The position numbers and the translations under genes were made by a program. Below are positions 25,634-35,387 of a stretch of 64,000 nt of DNA, piece by piece. A model generated the notes under the pieces. It did no database searches. It was given only the letters and a program-made list of their open reading frames with translations, and was not told where the DNA came from. The stretch comes from Saccharolobus caldissimus (GTDB lineage Archaea; Thermoproteota; Thermoprotei_A; Sulfolobales; Sulfolobaceae): contig NZ_AP025226.1 of NCBI RefSeq assembly GCF_020886315.1, positions 956,001 to 1,020,000 of the forward strand, in the 5' to 3' direction. Numbering within the stretch: position 1 is the first letter of the stretch; the number at the start of each line of letters is the position of its first letter.

Positions 25634-26614
25634 TCATAATCTAAAACTAATTTTCTTCTTCTCTGCCTTCCAATCAACATTAACTGGTGGTAGTCCTTTC
25701 TTATTTCTTAAGTAGTTATATGCAGATAAGGCAGCCTTTACACCCTCTGCTGCAGCAATGACTGCTTGCTTATAGGGAATTTGTGTTATATCACCAGCTG
25801 CAAATACTCCTTCTCTACTCGTTCTTCCCAATTCATCCACTATTACCTCACCCTTATCGTTAAGTTCTACAAATCCCTTAAGAAATTCAGTTTTTAATAC
25901 ATATCCCATTTCTATTATTACTCCATCAACCTTAATCGATTTTATTTCATTCCCTTGTTTTATAACTATTTCCTCAACCTTACTATTTCCTCTTATTTCT
26001 ATGACCCTAGATGAATTGAATATTTTAACATTAGGTTTACTAATAACTCTCTTTACTATTTCCTCTTCTCCTACTATTTGAGAAGATGATGTGATATAAT
26101 ATGCTGGATTAGCGTAATTTGATAATAATTCAATTGCTTCGATTCCTGGCTCTCCTTCACCTACAACAGCAGCCGGTTTCCCTTTAAAGAAAGCTGCATC
26201 ACATATTGCACAATACGAAACACCTTTGCCTTTAAATTCATGTTCTCCAGGTACGTTGAGTTCTCTCGGAGTTTTCCCGAAAGCTAGAATTACAGTTTTA
26301 CCACTATATTCCCCTTTTATCCCTTTTATTATAAAATCTTCCCCATTTTGTCTAATTTCTCTTACTTCCTCTCCATAGATAAATTCAGCTCCAAATTTCT
26401 TAGCTTGTTTTTCTATTTTCTGTGCTAGATTCAAACCGCCAGTAGCTTCTATTCCAGGGTAATTTTCTATTAAATCAGTTAGTGTTAATTGTCCTCCAAG
26501 GTCTTTTGATAAAACTAATGTAGATAACTTTTGTCTTGCCGCGTATAATGCTGCACTTAATCCAGCTATTCCAGCACCTATAATAATAGTATCATAAGAT
26601 TTGGTCTCGGTCAT
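25634..26614 (-). CDS. trxB: Thioredoxin reductase
   Basis: 326 residues. The FAD motif is [20 protein letters not shown], the redox pair CAICD in [14 protein letters not shown] (family CATCDG), the NADPH domain [17 protein letters not shown], and the C-terminal FAD motif [20 protein letters not shown]. The enzyme uses NAD(P)H to reduce thioredoxin-like proteins through the CxxC. The NADPH motif GEGEPG departs from the usual GGGxxA, as seen in some archaeal homologues. It is 40 bases upstream of the zinc-ribbon operon on the same strand but probably transcribed on its own. Confidence 0.93.
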   Translation of the reverse strand: MTETKSYDTIIIGAGIAGLSAALYAARQKLSTLVLSKDLGGQLTLTDLIENYPGIEATGGLNLAQKIEKQAKKFGAEFIYGEEVREIRQNGEDFIIKGIKGEYSGKTVILAFGKTPRELNVPGEHEFKGKGVSYCAICDAAFFKGKPAAVVGEGEPGIEAIELLSNYANPAYYITSSSQIVGEEEIVKRVISKPNVKIFNSSRVIEIRGNSKVEEIVIKQGNEIKSIKVDGVIIEMGYVLKTEFLKGFVELNDKGEVIVDELGRTSREGVFAAGDITQIPYKQAVIAAAEGVKAALSAYNYLRNKKGLPPVNVDWKAEKKKISFRL

Positions 26615-26696
26615 ACTATATTTTATATATACTTAATATAATAAAAAGTTATCTTTTGATAGGTTGTAAAAAAGTTAAGTATGGATGATAATTCTA

Positions 26697-28580
26697 TTAA
26701 TGTTTTAATTTGTCTTTTATCCAATTTCTTACATCATAAAAGTAAATATTATTATAAGGGCAAGCGTTAACGCACTCCCCTATCCCTACACATTTGAAGG
26801 ATTTAAATTCTCCCTTATTTATGAACCATCCTCTCATGTCAGTTATGCCAACTGGGCAAGCGTATGCACAGTCAACAGTTTTACAATTAATACATAATTT
26901 AGGATCTTTAACCTTTAACCTAAATAATCCTATTCTACTTATAGCTTGATTAAACACTCCCCAATAACAATATCCAGTTGTTACGCAGGCAAATGTTCCT
27001 AAAAACGGTATTGAAATAAATAGAAGATACCATAAGACGTCAAACCAAATGAAGTAAATAAGAACAGTAATATCGGTTCCTAATATTGTGAGACGTATTA
27101 TATTCTGGGAATTGAGATACGATAATATAGCGGAGATAAGTGCTAGTAATGACACACTTAAGGCTATTATTCTCATCCAGTTAGGAGTTTTTGAGGTTAC
27201 AGTCTTTCTGCCTATCTTACTAGTTCTATTATAAACCTTTAAAGAGTCATAGAACGTACCTTGATACATCATTGGTGCAGTGCAAGTTACTGCGCATAGA
27301 TTTCTAGAACCAAAGAGAAATGATAAAATTGCGTAAATGACATAAGTTCCAATTATTCCTAAAATTACTGAATTACTCACTGGTCCTAACGTTCCTATTC
27401 CCATAGACCACATATACGGAATAAAAGGTAATTGTTTAGAAATGGGAGAGAAAGAAGGAATGTAAACAGAATATATGGCATACGCAAGTATCATCAATAA
27501 CATTCTTACTTTTACTTCTTTTATTCTTATTTCAAGCATTTTCTTGAAAGCTAAAAATCCCATTTCTATTCCCATCATTACTAAAAACCAAGTTGAGCCT
27601 AGGACTGAGCCTAAAATATCTATGAAGTCCCATATTATGTTAAAGGGGTTTGTTAAAGGTAACCAATTTAACGATAAGCTAGATACAAATCCTGATAATC
27701 CAGGCGAAAATATACCCTCAATAAAATCTAATACAGCCCCCATAAAGAATTCCATTATAAATGTCATAAAGATTATTGAAAATGCTACGAATGAATTTCT
27801 TAAATAATTTCCCTTTCTTGGATTTGGTCCTGCTAATGCCCTATATATAAACCAAACCATTCCTATTATCATGGAAATGTCAAAAAGTAAGAGCGAATTA
27901 GTTAAGAAGAAATAGAACTCACCTATCATCATTAAAGTGAATATTGATATTAACTCTAGCGTAGTGTAAGTATCTTGATGTGCCTTAAGCCTTTGATTAT
28001 ATAATGTATCGTAAATTAATATTGTAGCTCCTATCATTATTATTGCAGAAGCCCATATGGGTACTATAAGTGAGGGAAATATTTGGGGAAACCAAGGCAT
28101 TAGTAACAATAACCCTATTAGATAATTTCTCAGAACTCTATTCATGTTTTTGAAGGAGAGAATTAAGGTAAAGGACATCTCTATTAACATTACACTTACA
28201 AAATATAGGTTCTCTACGGAGGCATTAATAGTAGCGGCTCTTAAAGTTTCTAAAATATAAATTAATGAACCCATCATTATTTCAGATATCACCATTGTTA
28301 TGGAGAAGATTATGTATACTATCCGCTTATTTCTAATATCCTTAATATATAGTAAAGGATATAATCCGAAAATCATATATGCGGCATTCAAAATTAGAAA
28401 ATAGAAGGGGTCTTTTAAAAGTAAGTAAATATAACCTCCTAAATTCATTACTGTCATCATTCCTGTTAAATATAAGGCTACTAGAACTCTTCTAACAGAT
28501 TTCCATTTCTCTATCTCATAAATAACGTAAAGCATTACAATAAGCATTGAGATTGTTATTAATAATGGAATGATAAGCAC
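26697..28580 (-). CDS. Polytopic membrane protein with C-terminal 4Fe-4S domain
   Basis: 627 residues. The first ~530 residues contain many hydrophobic helices (first ones MLIIPLLITISMLIVMLYVI, SVRRVLVALYLTGMMTVMNL, about 14 in all). The C-terminus has cysteine clusters CINCKTVDCAYACPVG and CVGIGECVNACPYN, two 4Fe-4S sites. A further cysteine group, CAVTC, is in a loop at ~415. It may accept electrons from soluble ferredoxin or flavoprotein and deliver them to membrane quinone. It is divergent from the ETF genes across 134 bases, which suggests it serves them. I do not recognise a named family. Confidence 0.7.
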   Translation of the reverse strand: MLIIPLLITISMLIVMLYVIYEIEKWKSVRRVLVALYLTGMMTVMNLGGYIYLLLKDPFYFLILNAAYMIFGLYPLLYIKDIRNKRIVYIIFSITMVISEIMMGSLIYILETLRAATINASVENLYFVSVMLIEMSFTLILSFKNMNRVLRNYLIGLLLLMPWFPQIFPSLIVPIWASAIIMIGATILIYDTLYNQRLKAHQDTYTTLELISIFTLMMIGEFYFFLTNSLLLFDISMIIGMVWFIYRALAGPNPRKGNYLRNSFVAFSIIFMTFIMEFFMGAVLDFIEGIFSPGLSGFVSSLSLNWLPLTNPFNIIWDFIDILGSVLGSTWFLVMMGIEMGFLAFKKMLEIRIKEVKVRMLLMILAYAIYSVYIPSFSPISKQLPFIPYMWSMGIGTLGPVSNSVILGIIGTYVIYAILSFLFGSRNLCAVTCTAPMMYQGTFYDSLKVYNRTSKIGRKTVTSKTPNWMRIIALSVSLLALISAILSYLNSQNIIRLTILGTDITVLIYFIWFDVLWYLLFISIPFLGTFACVTTGYCYWGVFNQAISRIGLFRLKVKDPKLCINCKTVDCAYACPVGITDMRGWFINKGEFKSFKCVGIGECVNACPYNNIYFYDVRNWIKDKLKH

Positions 28581-28714
28581 AAATTATTCACTATTAACTA
28601 TTTGATTTTTTGCATTAATAAATTTGCCTCATTTTTTAAGGATTTATTGACAATTTTAACTATTCTAGATATGAAGAAGCTAATTTTATAAATAGTCAAT
28701 TCATTAATTAAAAT

Positions 28715-29443
28715 ATGAACATTGTAGTAGGTTTTAAAATAGTTCCAGATGATCAGATGATTAAGATTGTGGGTGATAAACTAGTCACTGATGCTCCCTT
28801 AAAGGTTAGTACTTACGATAAGAACGCTATTGAGGAAGCAGTTAGATTGAAAGAGAAGTTCGGTGGTAAGGTTGTGGGAATTACCGTAGGTAATAACGAC
28901 AGAAAGAGCATTAGGGAAGCATTAGCTATGGGTGTGGATGAGGTTATTTCAGTGTTGGTTAAAAATCCCGATGTCTATGTTACCGCTATGGCTATAGTCG
29001 AAAACGTAAAACCATTAAATCCAGATATATTACTCTTCTCTGAAATGAGTACTGATAGCGGTACTTCGGCTTTACCAGCATATGTAGCTGAGTTGTTAGG
29101 GTTACCTTACGTTTCAAATGTCAGATCTCTCAAGATAGAAGGTAATAAAATAATAGCGGATAGGGGGATGGTTAGTTATATAGAAACTGTAGAAACTACA
29201 CTTCCTGCAGTCATTAGTGTAGGCGGTGAGATAAATACTCCAAGAATTCCGAGTGTAAAACAAATAATGGAATCCGCAAAGAAGCCAGTTAAGGAGGTTA
29301 AATTTGAGGCACAGCCTAAAGTAGTTATTAGGGATATTAAGCCTTTGATCGTAAATAGGAAGAAAATAGTTATAGAGGAAAGTGATATAGATAAGGCAGT
29401 TGATAAATTACTTGAATATTTAAAAGCTGATGGGGTGCTTTAA
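28715..29443 (+). CDS. etfB: Electron transfer flavoprotein beta subunit
   Basis: 242 residues of the FixA/EtfB family: GFKIVPDDQMIKIVGDKLVT, NAIEEAVRLKEKFGGKVVGI and ALAMGVDEVISV mark the AMP/FAD-binding alpha/beta fold. The C-terminus has the docking tail VIEESDIDKAVDKLLEYLKA. TATA (attttataaatag, 28683-28695) lies 27 bases upstream, so it is a leaderless first gene of the operon. It works with EtfA as a heterodimer that carries electrons from acyl-CoA dehydrogenases. Confidence 0.93.
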   Translation: MNIVVGFKIVPDDQMIKIVGDKLVTDAPLKVSTYDKNAIEEAVRLKEKFGGKVVGITVGNNDRKSIREALAMGVDEVISVLVKNPDVYVTAMAIVENVKPLNPDILLFSEMSTDSGTSALPAYVAELLGLPYVSNVRSLKIEGNKIIADRGMVSYIETVETTLPAVISVGGEINTPRIPSVKQIMESAKKPVKEVKFEAQPKVVIRDIKPLIVNRKKIVIEESDIDKAVDKLLEYLKADGVL

Positions 29444-30308
29444 GACGAAGATTGTAATATTTTCTGAGAATCCGGCCTATTTAAGAATGGCTGCCGCTAT
29501 AGGGCAAAGCATTGGAGGAGAAATAATAGGCATATCTGCAATACCAGATGTTAAGTTTGTAAATAAATTATATTTAATAGATAAAATGGATGAAGACGGT
29601 ATTGTAGACCTAATAACATCACTTTCTCCTGATTTGGTAATCACAGGAAGCGTAAGGAAAGATAGGGCAATTGCAGCAAGAGTAGCGGGAAGGCTTAAGT
29701 TACCTATAGTCCCCGATATAGTCTCTTTAAAATTAGATGGAAATAAGGCTATTGCTAATAGGGTTGCATACAGCGGGATGGGATTGGTTACAATAGAAGC
29801 AGAATTACCATTAGTTGTGACAGTTGTCGGTACCCAGCTACAGCCTAAAGAATTAGAACCGAGTATGGAGAAGGTTCAGTTAAAGGAGGGAAGAATAAAG
29901 GTGGTAAGTAAGAAATCTACGGCTTCTGGTGCCAATTTAGCTACAGCCCAAATAGTAGTAGGCGTAGGGAGGGGTATAGGTTCTAAAGAAAACGTTAAGT
30001 ACGCTGAACAGTTAGCAGAAGCTTTAGGTGGAGTTGTAGGAGGAAGCAGACCGGTAGCTGCAGAATTAGGATGGGTTCCGGAAGATAGACAAATTGGATT
30101 ATCTGGATTGAGGATTAGACCTAAACTATATATAGCCTTAGGCATATCTGGACAGCCTCAACATATTGCAGGTATTAGGGATTCTAAAGTTATAGTTGCA
30201 GTAAATACTGATAAGAACGCACCCATACTAGAAAACGCTGATTATCTGGTAGTAGCAGACGCGGTTTCCTTCTGTAAAGCCATGCTGAAGAAGTTAGGAA
30301 AACAATAA
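29430..30308 (+). CDS. etfA: Electron transfer flavoprotein alpha subunit
   Basis: 292 residues. The N-terminal domain covers the EtfB-facing half; the C-terminal FAD domain shows IVVGVGRGIGSKENVKYAEQ, GGSRPVAAELGWVPEDRQIG and the conserved SGQPQHIAGIRDSKVIVAVN, with FAD phosphate and isoalloxazine contacts. The start overlaps etfB by 14 bases, which is usual for these pairs. The protein is slightly shorter than many EtfA (~310-330) because the N-terminal domain is compact. Confidence 0.93.
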   Translation: MGCFKTKIVIFSENPAYLRMAAAIGQSIGGEIIGISAIPDVKFVNKLYLIDKMDEDGIVDLITSLSPDLVITGSVRKDRAIAARVAGRLKLPIVPDIVSLKLDGNKAIANRVAYSGMGLVTIEAELPLVVTVVGTQLQPKELEPSMEKVQLKEGRIKVVSKKSTASGANLATAQIVVGVGRGIGSKENVKYAEQLAEALGGVVGGSRPVAAELGWVPEDRQIGLSGLRIRPKLYIALGISGQPQHIAGIRDSKVIVAVNTDKNAPILENADYLVVADAVSFCKAMLKKLGKQ

Positions 30309-30332
30309 TAATTACGACTACAATATCTCATT

Positions 30333-31532
30333 ATGGTATTCCCTTTTAAATCGCTTGAGGACTTCAAGGTAGATATTTCTCAAGATCATGAATTATTAAG
30401 AAGTGCAGTGAGAGATTTTTCTGAAAATATATTGGCAAAATACTTAGAAAAAGGTGAGAAGGAATTAGATATACCGAAAGAAGTTAAGGAAAAAGCAAAG
30501 GAAATAGGTCTTTATGGTCTTTTCGTAGATCCAGAATTGGGGGGACAAGGAGCTGATTACATTTCTTTACTAGTAACCTCAGAAGAGATAAGTAGAATTT
30601 GGCCCTCATTTAGTACTTTCTTGTTAATAAATTGGATGTTCATATATACATTATCTAGGTTCGGTAATGAAGATTTAAAGAAAAAATATGTTATTCCAGT
30701 GGCAAAGGGGGATAAAATAGCCGCTTTTGCGAATACTGAACCTTCTGCAGGCTCAGATGTGGCTGGAATAAAAACTACTGCAAAGAAATTAAGCAATGGA
30801 GGATATGTAATAAACGGGAGGAAAATTTTCATAACTAATGGTGACATTGCAGACTACTACATTATAACTGCAAGAACATCTCCACCAGATCCTAACGCTA
30901 GATGGAAAGGTATTTCCATGTTTATTGTAGAAAAAGATTCTGTAAAGCCAATTAGTAGAATAGACACTACTGGATTGAAAGCGTCTCACACTGCAGAAAT
31001 ATTGCTGGAAGACGTTAAAGTCCCCGAGGAAAATATAGTAGGACAAGAGGGTAATGGTTTCAAATACGCGGTAAGCGCATTTGACTTCGCCAGAACAATA
31101 GTAGCTTCTCAAGCTTTAGGGGTTGGGCAAGCAGCATTGGAAAAAATGGTTAATTATAGTTTGCAAAGAAATGCGTTTGAGAGAAAATTAGCTGATTTCC
31201 AGCTGGTACAAACGAAGGTTTCAGAGTCATTAGCAGATTTAGAAGTAGCCAGGTTGATAACTTATTGGGCTGGAACCTTATTTAAGAACAATAAGGAAAA
31301 CGAATACGTAATAGCTGCGTCTTTAGCTAAGTTCATCTCTACCGAGGCCGCTGAGAGGATAGTATTGAGGGCAATTAGCGTTTACGGAGGTTATGGGGTT
31401 ACTACCTCTACTGGTTTAGAAAGAATGTTAAGGGATCTTCAAATAATGAAAACTTACGAGGGTACTAATGATATTCAGAGAATAAGTGCTGCTAGATATC
31501 TTTATAATAAATTCATAGGATATAAGGTGTGA
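30333..31532 (+). CDS. Acyl-CoA dehydrogenase
   Basis: 399 residues of the standard family: FANTEPSAGSDVAGIKTTAK (FAD and substrate region), SMFIVEKDSVKPISRIDTTG, the helical C-terminal domain FDFARTIVASQALGVGQAAL, and the C-terminal YEGTNDIQRISAARYL, where the YEGT motif commonly places the catalytic Glu in short-chain enzymes. It lies 24 bases after etfA and 4 bases before the molybdenum hydroxylase gene, so it is in the same operon. It gives electrons to the ETF. Substrate chain length cannot be read from the sequence. Confidence 0.93.
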   Translation: MVFPFKSLEDFKVDISQDHELLRSAVRDFSENILAKYLEKGEKELDIPKEVKEKAKEIGLYGLFVDPELGGQGADYISLLVTSEEISRIWPSFSTFLLINWMFIYTLSRFGNEDLKKKYVIPVAKGDKIAAFANTEPSAGSDVAGIKTTAKKLSNGGYVINGRKIFITNGDIADYYIITARTSPPDPNARWKGISMFIVEKDSVKPISRIDTTGLKASHTAEILLEDVKVPEENIVGQEGNGFKYAVSAFDFARTIVASQALGVGQAALEKMVNYSLQRNAFERKLADFQLVQTKVSESLADLEVARLITYWAGTLFKNNKENEYVIAASLAKFISTEAAERIVLRAISVYGGYGVTTSTGLERMLRDLQIMKTYEGTNDIQRISAARYLYNKFIGYKV

Positions 31533-31536
31533 CTTC

Positions 31537-33804
31537 TTGTATATTGGGAATTCAGTGAAAAGAGTTGAAGATCTAAGATTACTATCTGGTAAGGGACGAT
31601 TTATAGACGATTTATATTTTCCCAACATGTTATATATGGCTGTTCTGAGGTCCAATTATGCTTGGGCTAAATTCAATATTAATCCCCGTAAGGCTGAGGA
31701 AAGAGGATTTACCGTAATAACGTTTGATGATACTAAAGATTTCAATCCTCTTCCAAATTTTTTCGCTCCCAAATATCCTAAGGAGTATATTTTAGCGAAA
31801 AACGAAGCGAAATATTTCGGCGAGCCATTAGCCTTAATAGTAGGAAGGGATAGATATGAGGTTTACGATGCGTTAGAGTTAGTTGAAGTCGATTACGATC
31901 CTAAGAACCCGTTAATAGACCCATTTAAGGCCATGGAACCTAACTCACCCAAATTGCATGAGGACTTAGATTCTAACTTAGTTTACACTGATCTATTTGT
32001 ATATGGCGAGGAACCTAAAGATTTCGATTCAGTGGAAAAAGTTTTCAGATATAATAGGATACTTCCATCTCCTATAGAGACTAATGGTGTTATAGCGGAT
32101 TTCGATAAGATTACTGGAAGTCTAACAGTATATGCTAATACTCAAGTCCCTCAAGTATTTAAAACAGCATTAAGTATAATTTTCAATATTCCTAGGCCTA
32201 AAATACGTATAATAGTACCGGATTCTGGAGGGGGATTCGGGGGGAAGATTTTCCTTAAACCTATAGCAATGACCGCGTTAGCCTCAATTATAACTGGGAA
32301 ACCCGTTAAGTATATAGAAACTAGATATGAACATATGATATCAGCCGTTCACGGTCCAGATAGGCATTATAAGGCTAAGATTCTTTATAAAGGGGATAAC
32401 CTATTGGGGATGGATGTAGAGCTTGTTGAGGATTTCGGTGCATATCTGCACACGTATCAACCATTACCAATCCTTAGGCAAATCTATCATCTTGTAGGCC
32501 CTTATAAAATGAAGTACTTGAGGTTTAAAGTAAGTGGCGTAGTTACGAATAAACCCCCAACCGGTCCATATAGGGGATTAGGGATTCCTCCTGCAGTACT
32601 AGTACTGGAAAATTTAGTTAAATCTGTCTCAAAAAAGATAGGAATAAGTGAAATAGATCTTAGAAATAGAAATTTAATAGACAAATTACCTTATGAAAGT
32701 ATAACCGGAGCAGTATATGATAGTGGGAATTACAAAGAGGCTTTAAGGAGATTAGTTGTCGAATTAGAGAGAGATATTACGAGAGATGAGTATACCGGTG
32801 TTGGGATAGCTTTTGCTTTAGAGCCGGGCTCTTCATTAGCCTTCCAAACCTTAGTTGTGAATAAGCCCAGAACGCCTTATTATGAGGGAGTATACATGAG
32901 AATGGATAGCGGAGGAGATGTGACAGTATTCTTATCAACTAATAGTATGGGTACTGGTCATGAGACTAGCATTTCACAAGTTGTAGCTGACGTTTTAGGA
33001 ATCTCAATGGAGGACGTAAAGGTTATTTTAGGAGATACTGCAGGACCGCCAGGTACTGGATTTTATGGTAGTAGGTTTTCCGTGGTAGCGATATCTGCAG
33101 TTTACACTGCTGCCTTAAAACTTAAGGAGAAGATGAGGGAATACTTAGCTAAGATGTATAACGTGGAGAAGGAAGAAGTTCAAATAGAAAACGGATTAGT
33201 GAAAATTAAGGGTAAAGCCTTCACCGTGAAGGAAGCTGCTAATATGATTTATAATAGGTCATATCTAATAGGGGATGAGATAGGATTAGACTCATCAGTT
33301 ACAATAAATTCCTATAACGTTAATGTAGCTGATGAGAAGAGAAGAGTAAATTTCTCGACAACATATGGAGTTAATTTGCACGGAGTAGTAATTAGAGTAG
33401 ATAAAGAAACAGGATTCATAAAAATTTTGAAATATGTAGTATTAAGTGATTGTGGAAATATGATAAATCCAATGATAGTAGATGGACAGTTAATGGGAGG
33501 TACTGCAATGGGAATCGGTGCATCTTTGTATGAAAAAGTAGAATATGACGAGAACGGTATTCCGAAGCAAATATCCTTAGGGGAGTATTGGATTCCTTCT
33601 GCAGAAGAGATTCCTAATTTCAATATCTTACATATGATAAGTCCCTCTCCATTTACTCCATTAGGTACTAAGGGTGTAGCTGAGGGAGGAGCTACAGTGC
33701 CACCAGCTGCGATCATAAATGCTCTAGAAGATATATTAAAGAAGCCTATTGAATACGTAGAAATTCCGATTACTCCAGAATACGTGCTAAATTTATTTAA
33801 GTAG
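31537..33804 (+). CDS. Molybdenum hydroxylase large subunit (aldehyde oxidase/CoxL-like)
   Basis: 755 residues starting at TTG, with GGTGTG 6 bases upstream overlapping the previous gene's stop. Family marks are RLLSGKGRFIDDLYFPNMLY, GGGFGGKIFLKPIAM, GTGFYGSRFSVVAISAVYTA and GVAEGGATVPPAAIINAL with the catalytic Glu. The Mo loop differs from the usual PYRGAGRPEA and reads PYRGLGIPPAV. FAD and 2Fe-2S subunits are not adjacent. Its place after the acyl-CoA dehydrogenase suggests a role in oxidation of an aldehyde or CoA-linked intermediate, by inference. It shares only moderate similarity with the large subunit at 6219. Confidence 0.88.
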   Translation: MYIGNSVKRVEDLRLLSGKGRFIDDLYFPNMLYMAVLRSNYAWAKFNINPRKAEERGFTVITFDDTKDFNPLPNFFAPKYPKEYILAKNEAKYFGEPLALIVGRDRYEVYDALELVEVDYDPKNPLIDPFKAMEPNSPKLHEDLDSNLVYTDLFVYGEEPKDFDSVEKVFRYNRILPSPIETNGVIADFDKITGSLTVYANTQVPQVFKTALSIIFNIPRPKIRIIVPDSGGGFGGKIFLKPIAMTALASIITGKPVKYIETRYEHMISAVHGPDRHYKAKILYKGDNLLGMDVELVEDFGAYLHTYQPLPILRQIYHLVGPYKMKYLRFKVSGVVTNKPPTGPYRGLGIPPAVLVLENLVKSVSKKIGISEIDLRNRNLIDKLPYESITGAVYDSGNYKEALRRLVVELERDITRDEYTGVGIAFALEPGSSLAFQTLVVNKPRTPYYEGVYMRMDSGGDVTVFLSTNSMGTGHETSISQVVADVLGISMEDVKVILGDTAGPPGTGFYGSRFSVVAISAVYTAALKLKEKMREYLAKMYNVEKEEVQIENGLVKIKGKAFTVKEAANMIYNRSYLIGDEIGLDSSVTINSYNVNVADEKRRVNFSTTYGVNLHGVVIRVDKETGFIKILKYVVLSDCGNMINPMIVDGQLMGGTAMGIGASLYEKVEYDENGIPKQISLGEYWIPSAEEIPNFNILHMISPSPFTPLGTKGVAEGGATVPPAAIINALEDILKKPIEYVEIPITPEYVLNLFK

Positions 33805-34051
33805 AATTGCAAGAATTAATAATAGCCCTTAATACTTCCTCTTCTCTTCCTCTTCCCTTACCCATAGTTATATATTCTATAACCTCTTCAATAAGCTCCT
33901 TAATATTCTCCACATCCTCATTACAAAATCTATTCCTCATTTGCACATCTTCATTAAACTTTTCCTTAATGAACTTCTCTATCTCCTCCTGCTCTAATAT
34001 CTCTCTAATGAAATTTCTCATTAAAGCATATTTATAAAAAGGAGTTTCCAT
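33797..34051 (-). CDS. Small uncharacterised helical protein, 84 residues
   Basis: A charged, helical protein (MRNFIREILEQEEIEKFIKE, EDVENIKELIEEVIEYITMG). A TATA in the palindrome at 34065-34080 lies ~22-27 bases upstream, so it has its own leaderless promoter facing away from the ferredoxin gene. Its last 8 bases overlap the end of the convergent hydroxylase gene. No domain is recognised. It could be a small regulator or a partner of the divergent Fe-S protein. Confidence 0.5.
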   Translation of the reverse strand: METPFYKYALMRNFIREILEQEEIEKFIKEKFNEDVQMRNRFCNEDVENIKELIEEVIEYITMGKGRGREEEVLRAIINSCNST

Positions 34052-34064
34052 AACTTTAGGTTAG

Positions 34065-34080
34065 TTTATATCGATATAAA
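34065..34080. promoter_or_regulatory. 16-bp palindrome serving as bidirectional TATA
   Basis: TTTATATCGATATAAA is a perfect palindrome between two divergent genes. It lies ~22-27 bases before the leftward start (34051) and ~40-50 bases before the rightward start (34118). Each half is a TATA box, so one site may drive both genes, or a regulator may bind it to control both. Confidence 0.5.
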
Positions 34081-34117
34081 GCTAATGTTATTAACCTAAG
34101 AACAAATATGTACATAT

Positions 34118-35323
34118 ATGGAAAGGAAATTGGGATTTATATTTGATCATAACAAGTGTATAATCTGCAACGCTTGTGTGGACGCATGTAATAAAGCTTA
34201 TGGAAATTTGAATTGGAGAAGTTTAATTGTCATGCAATACGGTGAAAATAAAACAGCTCTATCAATAGCCTGCAATCATTGTGATAACCCAACTTGCATG
34301 GAAGTATGTCCAGCCAATGCAATTGAAAAAAACGATATGGGAATAGTGAGAATAAAGGAAGATTCTTGCATAGGTTGCGGATTTTGTGCATGGGCTTGTC
34401 CCTATGAGGCGTTAAAGTTTAACAATGATGGGATAATGACTAAATGTCATCTATGTTATGATAGGCTAATAGGGGGAAAGGGTATCCCATATTGCGTAGA
34501 AGCATGTCCCACTGGAGCGTTGTCGTTTGGATGGATAGAGAAGGGGGAAGCAAATGTAGAATATTTACCTCCAGAAAATATAACTAAGCCGAGAATTGTA
34601 ATCAAAAAACCCGAGGACAAAGTAGAGATTAAAGCTAATGTATTACATAGGAAAAAGGAGGAGAACTACTTAGGTTTATTAGCGTTTACAATTGGTAGTG
34701 AGTTCGCCTTAGGGTACTCAATTTTCAAATTGCCCTTTTGGAGTTTGATTGGTGCTCTAATTCCTTTAGTAACATTATTATTATCTATAAATCACGCTAA
34801 GAAATTTAACAGGTTTTATAGGGTGATATATAATCTAAAGACTTCATGGTTAAGTAGAGAAGTCTTATTCTCCTCTTTATCCGTGTTATTTTACTTTCTA
34901 AGCATTATAAACCAAACATTTTATTATCCTGCGGTAATTTTGCTTACCTTAGGGGTAATCTCTAGCATAATGATATATATGTTAAAATCCAGACCATCAT
35001 GGTATAACTCTGACACGCCTATTTCTTTCTTAGGTGCAATATTTACAATGTCGTTACCATTGGTATACTACATTACACACTCCTACATTTACCTTCTATT
35101 TTTAATAGTAGTTTTAGCTATAGAAAACATTAGTACTATAATTAATAGAAAAAGTTTAAAAACAAGAATTGTAATGAATACGATATCCATAATTTTATCA
35201 TTAATAGCATTATTTATTCCTCAGATAATTTTTGGTTCAGAAATTTTAAACATTGTATCGGAAACGATGAATAGAAGAGAGTTCTATGAAAAAGTTATAT
35301 ATTATGGTCTCCCTAAGGTTTAA
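34118..35323 (+). CDS. Four-cluster ferredoxin fused to DmsC/NrfD-like membrane anchor
   Basis: 401 residues. The N-terminal ~190 residues have four 4Fe-4S motifs of the DmsB/NrfC type: CIICNACVDAC, CNHCDNPTCMEVC, CIGCGFCAWAC and CHLCYDRLIGGKGIPYC ending VEACP. The C-terminal ~200 residues hold about 7-8 membrane helices (LGLLAFTIGSEFALGYSIFK, SLIGALIPLVTLLL). It is a fusion of the electron-transfer and membrane-anchor subunits of complex iron-sulfur molybdoenzymes. No DmsA-type catalytic subunit is adjacent. It may connect the metabolic genes here to quinone; this is inference from position and architecture. Confidence 0.8.
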   Translation: MERKLGFIFDHNKCIICNACVDACNKAYGNLNWRSLIVMQYGENKTALSIACNHCDNPTCMEVCPANAIEKNDMGIVRIKEDSCIGCGFCAWACPYEALKFNNDGIMTKCHLCYDRLIGGKGIPYCVEACPTGALSFGWIEKGEANVEYLPPENITKPRIVIKKPEDKVEIKANVLHRKKEENYLGLLAFTIGSEFALGYSIFKLPFWSLIGALIPLVTLLLSINHAKKFNRFYRVIYNLKTSWLSREVLFSSLSVLFYFLSIINQTFYYPAVILLTLGVISSIMIYMLKSRPSWYNSDTPISFLGAIFTMSLPLVYYITHSYIYLLFLIVVLAIENISTIINRKSLKTRIVMNTISIILSLIALFIPQIIFGSEILNIVSETMNRREFYEKVIYYGLPKV

Positions 35324-35387
35324 ACATTTTTCATAGTTAGATTTTTAAGTAATGAAGAGTATATAACTTAACATAGGTGGTCATTTA

